This document shows, in pieces, positions 17,626 to 25,874 of a stretch of 64,000 nt of DNA. The notes beneath the pieces are model-generated. The model did no database searches. It was not told the DNA's origin and worked only from the letters and a program-made list of their open reading frames with translations. The translations under genes and the position numbers were made by a program. The stretch's first letter is position 1. Each line of letters starts with the position of its first letter. Source of the DNA: Rhodobacter sp. (GTDB lineage Bacteria > Pseudomonadota > Alphaproteobacteria > Rhodobacterales > Rhodobacteraceae); the NCBI GenBank assembly GCA_027490955.1, contig JAIXXB010000004.1, positions 186,001-250,000 on the forward strand, written 5' to 3'.

Positions 17626-19469
17626 GCTTTTCCGCCATACTTGGCCCGCAAATCCCTGCATTTGCGCCCGCCATCACCCCGCCGCCGCAAAAAATGCTGC
17701 CGTTTTTTCGCTGGGCGCTGAAAGGCGCGGGCTGGGGTGTGGTTTGGGCCACCATGTGGTCGGCTGCAACAGGCTCGATGGAGGCGGTGACGGCCACGCT
17801 GCTGGGCTTGGTGATTGACACCCTATCGGGGGCAGATCCTGCCAGCGTGTTTCGTGACCATCTTTGGGTGCTGGTGCTGTTCACCTTTTATTATTTGGTG
17901 CTGCGTCCCTTTGCCTTTGGCATGAACACGGCGGCAGCCTCGATCAGGTTAGAGCCGAATCTCTTTCCGCTGATCCTGTCGCGCTTGCACCGCTATACTA
18001 TGGGCCAAGCGGTGACCTTTTTTGATAATGATTTTGCGGGCCGCATTGCGCAAAAGCAGATGCAAACTGCCCGCGCTGCGACCGATGTTGTGGCATCGAT
18101 GATCGAAACCACTGCGTTTTCGCTGTCTTCCGTGGCGGGGTCGCTGCTGCTTTTGTTCACCATCGATCAGCGCATTGCGGGGCTGTTGGCGCTGTGGGTT
18201 ATTGGGTACGGGCTGTTTATCAGCGTGTTTTTGCGCCGTGTGCGTGGGGCATCTGCCGCGCGGGCGGCGGCGCGGGCGATGGTGACAGGGCAGATTGTGG
18301 ACACGGTCACCAATATGAAAACTGTCAAACTGTTCGCCCATGCCGCGCATGAAGACCGCGTTGCGCTAGAGGCGATGGCAGGCTTTCGGGAAAAGGCCAT
18401 AGCTTATGGTATGATCTCGTCTTGGTTTCGGTTTTCGCTGACAGCGATTGCGGGTGTTTTGCCTGTTTTGCTGGTTTGCGGCACAGTTTGGTTGTGGAGC
18501 CTTGGCGCCGCCAGCCTTGGCGATATTGCCGCTGCTGGCACAGTGTCGTTTCGGCTAAGCCAGATGACGGGCTGGGTTTCGTTTAGCCTTATGTCGATTT
18601 TCGGTAATTTGGGCGAGGTGGAAGATGGGCTGCGCACCCTTTGCGTGCCCTATACCCTAACCGATAAGCCAAGCGCGGCTGAAATGCCCCGTGCCAAAGG
18701 CATGATCGAGTTGCAAGAGGTGTCCTTTGCCTATGGGCGGCAAAAGGGTGGGCTGGATCGTATTTCCCTTAGCATCAAGGCAGGGGAAAAGCTGGGCATT
18801 GTTGGGGCCTCTGGTGCGGGCAAAACCACCTTGGTTGCCCTGATCATGCGGCTATATGACCCCGAACATGGCCGCGTTTTGATTGATGGCATTGATCTGC
18901 GCGATGTCAGTCAAGAAAGCTTGCGGCGGCAAATTGGCATGGTCACGCAGGAAACAGCGATGTTCAACCGCACAGCGCGCGAGAATATCCTGTATGGCAA
19001 CCCTTCGGCCAGTGAGGAAGAGCTTATCGCCGCAGCCCGCGCCGCCGAGGCGCATGAGTTTATTCTGGGACTGAAGGATTTCAATGGCCGCGCGGGCTAT
19101 GATGCCTATTTGGGCGAGCGTGGGGTCAAACTGTCAGGCGGGCAACGCCAGCGCATTGCCCTTGCCCGCGCCTTTTTGAAAGATGCGCCGATTTTGGTGC
19201 TGGACGAGGCGACCTCTGCGCTGGACAGCGAGGTAGAGGCCCATATCCAAGGCGCGCTGGCCAAAGTGATGGCGGGAAAAACAGTGCTGGCCATTGCGCA
19301 CCGCCTGTCAACCATTGCGGAAATGGACCGCATTATTGTGATGGATGACGGCCATATTGCCGAACAGGGCAGCCACAGCGAATTGCTGGCCAAGGGCGGG
19401 CTTTATGCCAAATATTGGGCGCGCCAATCGGGTGGGTTCATTGGCGTTGATGTAAAGGCCGCCGAATGA
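17622..19469 (+). CDS. ABC exporter half-transporter, second of a pair
   Basis: 615 residues with the same architecture as its upstream neighbour and clearly paralogous: six-helix membrane domain, then ATPase with Walker A GASGAGKTTLV, signature LSGGQRQRIALAR and Walker B ILVLDEATSALD. Both partners keep the catalytic Glu after Walker B, so neither nucleotide site looks degenerate, unlike many asymmetric heterodimeric exporters. It starts in a 4-bp overlap with the first half-transporter and ends in a 4-bp overlap with an RNA methyltransferase gene. Confidence 0.9.
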   Translation: MSFSAILGPQIPAFAPAITPPPQKMLPFFRWALKGAGWGVVWATMWSAATGSMEAVTATLLGLVIDTLSGADPASVFRDHLWVLVLFTFYYLVLRPFAFGMNTAAASIRLEPNLFPLILSRLHRYTMGQAVTFFDNDFAGRIAQKQMQTARAATDVVASMIETTAFSLSSVAGSLLLLFTIDQRIAGLLALWVIGYGLFISVFLRRVRGASAARAAARAMVTGQIVDTVTNMKTVKLFAHAAHEDRVALEAMAGFREKAIAYGMISSWFRFSLTAIAGVLPVLLVCGTVWLWSLGAASLGDIAAAGTVSFRLSQMTGWVSFSLMSIFGNLGEVEDGLRTLCVPYTLTDKPSAAEMPRAKGMIELQEVSFAYGRQKGGLDRISLSIKAGEKLGIVGASGAGKTTLVALIMRLYDPEHGRVLIDGIDLRDVSQESLRRQIGMVTQETAMFNRTARENILYGNPSASEEELIAAARAAEAHEFILGLKDFNGRAGYDAYLGERGVKLSGGQRQRIALARAFLKDAPILVLDEATSALDSEVEAHIQGALAKVMAGKTVLAIAHRLSTIAEMDRIIVMDDGHIAEQGSHSELLAKGGLYAKYWARQSGGFIGVDVKAAE

Positions 19470-20677
19470 AACTGCTGATTCAGCGCCTAGGCCATTTGGG
19501 CGATGCTGTTGCCATGGGGCCAGATGGGCCTTTGTATTTGAAAGGCTTTTTGCCGGGTGAAGAGGTGGAAGGCGATGATCTGGCGGCGCTGCGCATCATC
19601 ACGCCCAGCCCCAGCCGTGTGCGCCCGCCTTGCGCCCATGCCCGCACCTGTGGCGGCTGCGCGTTGCAACATGCCTCTGATGGCTTTGTGGCGGATTGGA
19701 AGGCCGAGGTTGTGCAATCGGCCCTGCGCGGGCAGGGGATAGAGGCTGCGTTTTTGCCCATGCACATCTCGCCCGTGCAATCACGGCGCAGGGCAACATT
19801 TTCGGCGCGGCGCACCAAGGGCGGGGTGACGATTGGCTTTCATGCCCGCGCGTCAGATGTGTTGGTGGATATTCCCAATTGCCAGCTTTTGCACCCCGAG
19901 CTGTTGGCGGCAGTGCCAAAGCTTGATCCGCTGGTGCGCTTGGGCGCAACGCGGGTGGCGGAAATTCAAATCCAAGTCACGCAGACCCTGACCGGGCTGG
20001 ATGTTGCCGTATCAGAGGCAAAGCAATTGGATGCGCCCGCCCAAATGGAACTGGCGCGCCATTGTGAATTGGCGGGTTTTGCGCGGCTGACATGGAATGG
20101 CGAGATGGTGGCGATGCGCCATGCGCCCATGTTGCGCTTTGGCCGCGCCATGGTTACGCCGCCACCCCATGCGTTTTTGCAGGCCACCGCCGAGGGCGAG
20201 GCCGCCCTGCTTGCCGCAGTGCGCCGCGCCATTGGCCCTGCGCGCAAGGTTGTTGATCTGTTTGCGGGGCTGGGCACCTTTGCCCTGCCCTTGGCCGAGG
20301 CGGCAGATGTGCTGGCAGTCGAAGGTGATGCCAAGATGATGGCCGCGCTCAGCCTTGGCGCGCGCAATGCAGACCATTTGCACCAAGTTCAAACGCAAAC
20401 CCGCGATCTGTTTCGCCGCCCTCTGGAACCTGACGAGTTTAAGGGCATGGACGCGGTGGTCATCGACCCCCCTCGCGCAGGGGCCGAGGCGCAGATGCTA
20501 ACCCTAGCCCAAAGCAAGGTGCCGCGCATTGCAGCCGTGTCTTGCAACCCCGTCACCTTTGCCCGCGATGCCAAGATTTTGCTAAGCGCGGGCTATGTGT
20601 TGGATTTTGTGCAAGTGGTCGATCAATTTCGCTGGTCACAGCATATTGAACTGGCGGCAGGGTTTTCGCGCCGATAA
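19466..20677 (+). CDS. TrmA/RlmD-family RNA (uracil-5)-methyltransferase
   Basis: A class I SAM-dependent enzyme that makes m5U in 23S rRNA or tRNA. Family marks are the [4Fe-4S] cysteine cluster in CAHARTCGGCALQH (residues about 56-69), the SAM-binding VVDLFAGLGTFALPLAEAA, and the catalytic motif VSCNPVTFARD with the nucleophilic Cys. At 403 residues it is on the short side, and a full N-terminal TRAM domain is not obvious. Exact target (RlmC/RlmD-like versus tRNA) cannot be fixed. It is translationally coupled to the ABC exporter pair (ATGA overlap), although no functional link is apparent. Confidence 0.88.
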   Translation: MKLLIQRLGHLGDAVAMGPDGPLYLKGFLPGEEVEGDDLAALRIITPSPSRVRPPCAHARTCGGCALQHASDGFVADWKAEVVQSALRGQGIEAAFLPMHISPVQSRRRATFSARRTKGGVTIGFHARASDVLVDIPNCQLLHPELLAAVPKLDPLVRLGATRVAEIQIQVTQTLTGLDVAVSEAKQLDAPAQMELARHCELAGFARLTWNGEMVAMRHAPMLRFGRAMVTPPPHAFLQATAEGEAALLAAVRRAIGPARKVVDLFAGLGTFALPLAEAADVLAVEGDAKMMAALSLGARNADHLHQVQTQTRDLFRRPLEPDEFKGMDAVVIDPPRAGAEAQMLTLAQSKVPRIAAVSCNPVTFARDAKILLSAGYVLDFVQVVDQFRWSQHIELAAGFSRR

Positions 20678-20735
20678 AGTGCTGGCCATAGGCCATATGG
20701 TTTTGTATGGCTGCAAAAAACATTAAGAGCAGAAA

Positions 20736-21224
20736 ATGATAGACAGACGCTTTTTTCTTTTGACGGCGGGTGCCGCCTTGGCTGGCTGCGGCCAAAAGTT
20801 TCGCACCTATGATGGGCCAGCGGTTACCTTGATCGAGGTGCATAAGGCCGACCGCCGTATGTATCTGCTGCACGGCACCGAGGTGCTGAAAAGTTATAAC
20901 ATCCGTTTGGGCGGCAATCCTATTGGCCCAAAACAGTTTGAGGGCGATCAGAAAACACCCGAAGGGGCCTATCTGATCACGCATCGCAACCCCAATTCGG
21001 CCTATCATTTGTCGCTGGGTATCAGCTATCCGAATCAGGCGGATAGGGAATATGCCAAATCGCAAAACAAACGCCCAGGTGGGGATATCTTCATCCACGG
21101 CGGGCCGAAAGAATGGTTTGCTGGGCGCGATTGGACGGCGGGTTGCATCGCCGTAAGAGACCGCGAAATGGAAGAGATTTTCGCCATGGTCAATCCGGGT
21201 GTGCAGATCAACATCTATCCTTAG
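20736..21224 (+). CDS. L,D-transpeptidase (YkuD domain) lipoprotein
   Basis: 162 residues. The N-terminus MIDRRFFLLTAGAALAGCG is a lipoprotein signal with lipobox LAGC, so it is probably membrane-anchored in the periplasm. The YkuD catalytic site is intact: HGGPKEW followed by DWTAGCIAVRD, with the conserved His, Gly-Cys and Arg. Such enzymes form 3-3 peptidoglycan cross-links or attach lipoproteins to the wall. It is one of two L,D-transpeptidases within 2 kb, separated by a CAP-domain lipoprotein gene that converges on it. Confidence 0.9.
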   Translation: MIDRRFFLLTAGAALAGCGQKFRTYDGPAVTLIEVHKADRRMYLLHGTEVLKSYNIRLGGNPIGPKQFEGDQKTPEGAYLITHRNPNSAYHLSLGISYPNQADREYAKSQNKRPGGDIFIHGGPKEWFAGRDWTAGCIAVRDREMEEIFAMVNPGVQINIYP

Positions 21225-21239
21225 GCCGCGGCGCTGGCG

Positions 21240-21755
21240 CTAGGCGCCCGTCATCAGCGTCCACCATATCTTGCCATTCGATTCCTGATACCACGCAAAG
21301 CCCATTTGCGTGGCGGCAGGGTCTAGCAGAACAGTGCGGGTTGTCGGCTCTAGCAGCCATGCATTGATGGTCTGCAATTCTGTTTCAAAGGTTTCCGAAA
21401 TCAACTCGCCCAAAAAACGCCCTTGAAAGCCCACGCGCTGGGCGCGCAGCAATGGCGAGGATCCGTCAGACCCAAAATGCCAAGGGCGATTTTGCACCGA
21501 CATATCGCGCGAATGGGTCAGCGAGGCGGCGTTCAATTCGGCGCTGAACTGAAGTGTGCCCAGCCCTGCGCGGGCGCGAATGGCGTTGATGGCGTCCAGC
21601 GCGCGAAATGGGATGGCTTGGGCCTGAGCTTCGTTGATTTTGTAAACAGCCGAACGGCCCGCGTCATGCGCGCCCGCAAAGCCGGGCATTCTTGCGCCGC
21701 AGGCTGCCAGCACTGTGGCAGATAGGCCAAAAACCATCGCGTTACGTCTGTTCAT
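21240..21755 (-). CDS. CAP (SCP/PR1-like) domain lipoprotein
   Basis: 171 residues starting MNRRNAMVFGLSATVLAACG, a lipoprotein signal with lipobox LAAC. The CAP fold is indicated by AINAIRARAGLGTLQFSAEL, the HSRDMSVQNRPWHFGSDG segment containing the cavity histidines, and GELISETFETELQTINAWL. Bacterial CAP proteins are secreted or envelope proteins of mostly unknown biochemical activity. The start was set at MNRRNAM; the frame extends 26 codons upstream without signal-peptide character. It converges with one L,D-transpeptidase and diverges from another, suggesting a cell-wall role. Confidence 0.85.
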   Translation of the reverse strand: MNRRNAMVFGLSATVLAACGARMPGFAGAHDAGRSAVYKINEAQAQAIPFRALDAINAIRARAGLGTLQFSAELNAASLTHSRDMSVQNRPWHFGSDGSSPLLRAQRVGFQGRFLGELISETFETELQTINAWLLEPTTRTVLLDPAATQMGFAWYQESNGKIWWTLMTGA

Positions 21756-21850
21756 CGGGTCACCTGCGGCATCGGGCACTGTTGAATGACGTCTTAACGG
21801 GCTTTGGCTGGGGTTACAAATCAAAGTGATCATCGCAAAGGACGCAATAT

Positions 21851-21879
21851 TTGCGATTCGCCCTAGAAAATGCTATGGC
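21851..21879 (+). promoter_or_regulatory. Candidate sigma-70 promoter of the second L,D-transpeptidase
   Basis: TTGCGA (21851-21856) and TATGGC (21874-21879) are spaced by 17 bp, about 30 bp before the L,D-transpeptidase ATG. This is a weak match found by eye in the divergent gap. Confidence 0.3.
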
Positions 21880-21908
21880 GCGGGCAGAGCAGAAAAGGAG
21901 ATCAACGA

Positions 21909-22514
21909 ATGAGCGTTGACAGCAAACTGCGCCTCACACGGCGCGGCGCATTGGTTATGGGTGTGGCAGCATTGGCGGCGGGGCCCAGCCTTGCCCAATC
22001 TGCCTTTCCCGGAAATACCACCGAGATGGAGAACCCCAACGCGGGCGTTCGCAATAACATCTCCAGCTTTCGGATGCTGAATTGGCAAGATTACTTTGCC
22101 AGCACAAAGAATGGCGCGATTTTATGCGATATCACGTCGCGCGCCCTGCATTTCTGGTCGGAAGATCAATCAACCTATCGGCTATACCCCACATCTGTGC
22201 CCCTTTCTGATGAATTAACGCGCAAAGGCAGCACCGCGGTGACGCAAAAAGTGGTGGCACCGCCATGGCGGCCCACCCCTGAAATGAAAAAACGCCATCC
22301 CGAATGGCCCGATATGGTGCCCGGCGGATCGCCCGATAACCCATTGGGAACGCATGCTTTATACCTAAGCTGGCAGTTTTACCGCATTCACGGCACTCAT
22401 GATACGCGCAAAATTGGCCGCCGATCTTCGAATGGCTGCATCGGGCTGTACAACGAACATATCGCAGAATTGTTCAGTTTGGCGAAAGTCGGCACGCAAG
22501 TGTTGCTAATTTGA
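21909..22514 (+). CDS. Exported L,D-transpeptidase (YkuD/ErfK family)
   Basis: 201 residues with an N-terminal export signal containing twin arginines (LTRRGALVMGVAALAAGPSLA), possibly a Tat signal. The YkuD active site is canonical: FYRIHGTHD and the block IGRRSSNGCIGLYNEH with the nucleophilic Cys. The preceding VPGGSPDNPLGTHALYL is typical of ErfK-type enzymes. It should act on peptidoglycan in the periplasm. The ATG follows AAAAGGAG. It is divergent from the CAP-domain lipoprotein gene and followed by a small exported protein gene. Confidence 0.92.
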   Translation: MSVDSKLRLTRRGALVMGVAALAAGPSLAQSAFPGNTTEMENPNAGVRNNISSFRMLNWQDYFASTKNGAILCDITSRALHFWSEDQSTYRLYPTSVPLSDELTRKGSTAVTQKVVAPPWRPTPEMKKRHPEWPDMVPGGSPDNPLGTHALYLSWQFYRIHGTHDTRKIGRRSSNGCIGLYNEHIAELFSLAKVGTQVLLI

Positions 22515-22665
22515 CGACATCGTGGCGCAACGGCGCATTTTTGCCATATAGCGCATTGCATTTTGCGTCCCTTACAGGTTAAGCAAAGTGCACGAGGAAT
22601 AGTCTTGGGTGCGTTGTCGTCGCCTCTGCAAAAATCGGCGGCACGCAGAAAACTGGAGATACACT

Positions 22666-22845
22666 ATGAAAAAGATCGCTCTTGCTGCCGCTCTGTCGGT
22701 TGCTGCTACTTCCGCTTTCGCTGGCGGCGCTGCTGAGCCTGTTGCTGACGCAGCAGCTGTAAAGTCGTCGTCGTCGTCGGCTGGCGGCTACGTTGTTCCA
22801 CTGCTGTTGCTGGTTGCTCTGGCACTTGCAGCAAGCAACGCCTAA
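22666..22845 (+). CDS. Small (59 aa) alanine-rich exported or membrane protein
   Basis: A short gene with a clear ribosome-binding site (CTGGAG) 7-8 nt before its ATG and a strong terminator 19 bp after its stop. The product has a Sec-like signal MKKIALAAALSVAATSAFA, a low-complexity middle with five consecutive serines, and a hydrophobic C-terminal segment YVVPLLLLVALALAA that may anchor it. Its 20 alanine codons comprise 13 GCT, 5 GCA, 2 GCC and no GCG, quite unlike the GCG/GCC-rich neighbours. The serine run is five identical TCG codons. Codon use like this usually marks high expression. I know no function; similar small proteins occur widely in Rhodobacteraceae as far as I recall. Confidence 0.8.
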   Translation: MKKIALAAALSVAATSAFAGGAAEPVADAAAVKSSSSSAGGYVVPLLLLVALALAASNA

Positions 22846-22863
22846 TTCATTTTTGAATTATAG

Positions 22864-22897
22864 AAAGGGTGGCTGTTCATTCAGCCACCCTTTTCTA
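22864..22897 (+). terminator. Intrinsic terminator of the 59-aa protein gene
   Basis: AAAGGGTGGCTG (22864-22875) and CAGCCACCCTTT (22882-22893) form a perfect 12-bp stem with a 6-nt loop, running into TTTTCTA. Confidence 0.93.
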
Positions 22898-22931
22898 TTG
22901 CGTAAATCGCGGATCAATCGGCCATGAAAAT

Positions 22932-22960
22932 AGCCCGCAAGTTTCCTTGCGGGCTTTTCT
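22932..22960. terminator. Second, probably bidirectional terminator before cysNC
   Basis: AGCCCGCAAG (22932-22941) pairs with CTTGCGGGCT (22946-22955) around a TTTC loop. TTTCTTT follows on the plus strand and ATTTTC on the minus strand, so it can end both the small-protein transcript and the cysD-cysNC operon that finishes at 22982. Confidence 0.88.
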
Positions 22961-22981
22961 TTGTGCGGTGATTCGCGCGCC

Positions 22982-24880
22982 TTAGGGGATCAGACGCGCG
23001 ATAATCGCATCGGCGGCCTCTTCGGCGGTTAGTTTGGTGGTATCGATGCGCATTTCGGGGTTTTCGGGCGCTTCATAGGGCGAATCAATCCCTGTGAAGT
23101 TTTTCAACTGCCCCGCGCGCGCCTTTTTATACAGGCCCTTCACATCGCGGCGTTCCGCCTCGTCCAAGGTGGTGTCGATGTGAATTTCCATAAACTCACC
23201 CGGTTGCATCATCGCGCGCACCATGTCGCGTTCGGCGCTGAAGGGCGAGATGAAGGCCGTGATCACGATCAGCCCTGCATCTGTCATCAATTTGGCCACT
23301 TCGCCCACGCGGCGGATGTTTTCCACGCGGTCGGCATCGGTAAAGCCAAGGTCTTTGTTCAGCCCGTGCCGCACATTATCGCCGTCCAGCAGGAAGGTAT
23401 GGCGATTCATCCGCGCAAGTTTGCGTTCGACAATATTGGCAATCGTCGATTTGCCCGCGCCCGACAGGCCCGTCAGCCACAGCACGGCGGGCTTTTGGTT
23501 TTTCATGCTCGCGTGATGTTCGCGCGAAATATCTGTCGCCTGCCAATGCACATTTTGCGCCCGCCGCAGCGAGAAGTGGATCATCCCCGCCGCGACTGTG
23601 GCATTGGTCATCTTATCAATCAGAATAAAGCCGCCCAAATCGTGATTATCGGCATAGGCCTCGAACGGAATGGCGCGGTCGGTGGTGATATTGCACACGC
23701 CGATCGCGTTCAGATCAAGGGTTTTGGCGGCCAGATGCTCCATCGTGTTGACGTTCACCTGATATTTGGGCTGGCCCACAGTGGCCGAAACAGTTTGCGT
23801 GCCGATTTTCAGCCAATAGGGCCGACCTGGCAGCATTTCTGCCTCGTCCATCCAGACGATGGTGGTTTCAAACTGGTCGGACACTTCGCAAGGGGTATTT
23901 GCCGCCGTAATCACTTGCCCGCGCGAGCAGTCGATTTCATCGGCAAAGCACAGCGTCACCGATTGGCCCGCCACAGCCTGTTGCAAATCCCCATCCAACG
24001 TCACAATGCGCGAGATATGCGAGGTTTTGCCCGAAGGCAGCACGCGAATCTCGTCGCCCTTATGGATGGTTCCCGTTGCGATCAGCCCTGCAAAGCCGCG
24101 AAAATCAAGGTTCGGGCGGTTGACCCATTGCACGGGCATACGGAAAGGCTTGGCTTGGTCAGCCGTTGCGTCCACCTCAACCGTTTCCAGATGTGGCAGC
24201 AGGGCAGGGCCGTGATACCACGGCATGTTTTCGCTGTTGGCGGTGATGTTATCGCCCTTAAATCCCGAAATTGGCATCGAGGTGAAATCGGTGATGCCAA
24301 TGCTGGCGGCAAAGGCGGTGTAATCGGCAACAATCGCGTCATAAACGGCCTTGTCATAACCGACCAAGTCCATCTTATTGACCGCCAGCACCACGTTTTT
24401 GATCCCGATCAGCTTTACCAAATAGCTGTGGCGGCGCGTTTGCGTCAAAACGCCTTTGCGCGCATCGATCAAAATCACGGCCAAATCGGCGGTGGATGCG
24501 CCTGTGACCATGTTGCGGGTGTATTGCTCGTGGCCCGGTGTGTCGGCTACGATAAACTTGCGCTTTTCAGTGGCGAAAAAGCGGTAGGCCACGTCGATGG
24601 TGATGCCCTGCTCGCGCTCGGCCGCCAGACCATCGACCAAAAGGGCAAAGTCAATTTCTTGGCCTTGGGTGCCGACCTTTTTGCTGTCAGCCTCTAGGGC
24701 TGCAAGCTGATCTTCGAAAATCATCTTGCTGTCATATAACAGGCGGCCAATCAGGGTGGATTTGCCATCATCGACCGACCCGCAGGTGATGAACCGCAGC
24801 ATGGTTTTGTGCTGATGCAGGTCCAGATAGGCGTCGATATCAGACGCGATCAGATCGTCGGTTTTGTAAATCTGGCTCAT
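22982..24880 (-). CDS. cysNC: Bifunctional sulfate adenylyltransferase subunit 1 / adenylylsulfate kinase (CysN-CysC fusion)
   Basis: 632 residues. The N-terminal CysN part is an EF-Tu-like GTPase: P-loop CGSVDDGKSTLIGRLLYDS, ADTPGHEQYTRNMVTGAS and VNKMDLV. It drives ATP sulfurylase catalysis by CysD. The C-terminal part (from about residue 455) is APS kinase with P-loop LTGLSGAGKSTIAN and LDGDNVRHGLNKDLGF, producing PAPS. The gene starts within the cysD stop codon (shared A in TGATG). The two proteins form the sulfate-activation complex feeding cysteine synthesis and sulfotransferases. Confidence 0.97.
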   Translation of the reverse strand: MSQIYKTDDLIASDIDAYLDLHQHKTMLRFITCGSVDDGKSTLIGRLLYDSKMIFEDQLAALEADSKKVGTQGQEIDFALLVDGLAAEREQGITIDVAYRFFATEKRKFIVADTPGHEQYTRNMVTGASTADLAVILIDARKGVLTQTRRHSYLVKLIGIKNVVLAVNKMDLVGYDKAVYDAIVADYTAFAASIGITDFTSMPISGFKGDNITANSENMPWYHGPALLPHLETVEVDATADQAKPFRMPVQWVNRPNLDFRGFAGLIATGTIHKGDEIRVLPSGKTSHISRIVTLDGDLQQAVAGQSVTLCFADEIDCSRGQVITAANTPCEVSDQFETTIVWMDEAEMLPGRPYWLKIGTQTVSATVGQPKYQVNVNTMEHLAAKTLDLNAIGVCNITTDRAIPFEAYADNHDLGGFILIDKMTNATVAAGMIHFSLRRAQNVHWQATDISREHHASMKNQKPAVLWLTGLSGAGKSTIANIVERKLARMNRHTFLLDGDNVRHGLNKDLGFTDADRVENIRRVGEVAKLMTDAGLIVITAFISPFSAERDMVRAMMQPGEFMEIHIDTTLDEAERRDVKGLYKKARAGQLKNFTGIDSPYEAPENPEMRIDTTKLTAEEAADAIIARLIP

Positions 24881-25782
24881 CAGAAATACCCCTCTTGTTT
24901 CTTTTTCTCCATCGATGCGGCTTGGTCTTTGTCAATCGCGCGGCCTTGCCGTTCGGATGTGGTGGTCAGCAGCATTTCTTGAATGACTTCGGGCAGGGTT
25001 TTGGCGGTGCTTTCCACCGCGCCTGTCAGCGGATAGCAGCCCAGTGTGCGGAAACGGATGGATTTCATCACAGGCACTTCGCCCGGTTTCAGCGGAAAGC
25101 GGTCATCATCCACCATCAAGGTTAGGCCATCGCGTTCCACAGTGGGGCGCGGGGCGCTGAAATATAGCGGAACGATTTCAATGCCTTCTAGGTGGATATA
25201 TTGCCAAATGTCCAATTCCGTCCAATTCGAAATCGGGAACACGCGCATCGATTCGCCCTTGGCTTTGCGGGCGTTATACAGGCGCCACAATTCGGGGCGC
25301 TGATTTTTGGGGTCCCAGCGGTGGTTGGCCGTGCGGAAGGAAAACACCCGTTCCTTGGCGCGGGATTTTTCCTCGTCGCGGCGCGCACCGCCAAAGGCCG
25401 CGTCAAAGCCGTGCAGGTCTAGCGCCTGTTTCAGCCCTTCGGTTTTCCACATATCGGTGTGCAAGGGGCCATGATCAAAGGGGTTGATGCCGCGCGCCTT
25501 TGCTTCGGGGTTTTGATGCACCAGCAATTCCATACCTGCCTCGTCGGCGGCCTTTGAGCGCAGGGCATACATCTCGCGGAATTTCCATGTGGTATCGACA
25601 TGCAACAAGGGGAAAGGAGGCGGCGCAGGGAAAAAGGCCTTTTTTGCCAAATGCAGCATCACGGCGCTGTCTTTGCCGATGGAATACAGCATCACTGGTT
25701 TTTCAGCCTCGGCCACAACCTCGCGCAGGATGTGGATTGATTCCGCCTCTAGGCGGCGCAGGTGGGTCAAAGATTGGGTCAT
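24880..25782 (-). CDS. cysD: Sulfate adenylyltransferase subunit 2
   Basis: 300 residues, the catalytic ATP sulfurylase subunit (PP-loop ATPase superfamily). The PP-loop is seen in [20 protein letters not shown]. Family blocks include [33 protein letters not shown] and the C-terminal [19 protein letters not shown]. The start at [18 protein letters not shown] is the standard one; a long open extension upstream has no family similarity. It overlaps cysNC by 1 bp and diverges from a LuxR-type regulator gene across 92 bp. Confidence 0.97.
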   Translation of the reverse strand: MTQSLTHLRRLEAESIHILREVVAEAEKPVMLYSIGKDSAVMLHLAKKAFFPAPPPFPLLHVDTTWKFREMYALRSKAADEAGMELLVHQNPEAKARGINPFDHGPLHTDMWKTEGLKQALDLHGFDAAFGGARRDEEKSRAKERVFSFRTANHRWDPKNQRPELWRLYNARKAKGESMRVFPISNWTELDIWQYIHLEGIEIVPLYFSAPRPTVERDGLTLMVDDDRFPLKPGEVPVMKSIRFRTLGCYPLTGAVESTAKTLPEVIQEMLLTTTSERQGRAIDKDQAASMEKKKQEGYF

Positions 25783-25835
25783 TGGATACTCATCTGTTTG
25801 ATCTGCGTTGCATTTAGGCAGGGTGGCGGTAATTT

Positions 25836-25855
25836 TACCTCCCATTTGGGGGGTA
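25836..25855. promoter_or_regulatory. Inverted repeat between cysD and the LuxR-type gene
   Basis: TACCTCCC (25836-25843) and GGGGGGTA (25848-25855) form an 8-bp dyad (one T-G wobble) with an ATTT centre. It lies in the 92-bp divergent gap, 19 bp before the regulator start. It could be an operator for that regulator or a hairpin in its leader; nothing fixes which. Confidence 0.45.
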
Positions 25856-25874
25856 TTTGTGATATTTCCGTGGT

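Noticed and set aside
16860-19300. Degenerate nucleotide-binding site in the heterodimeric ABC exporter pair.
   Set aside because: Walker A, signature, Walker B and the following Glu are canonical in both subunits.
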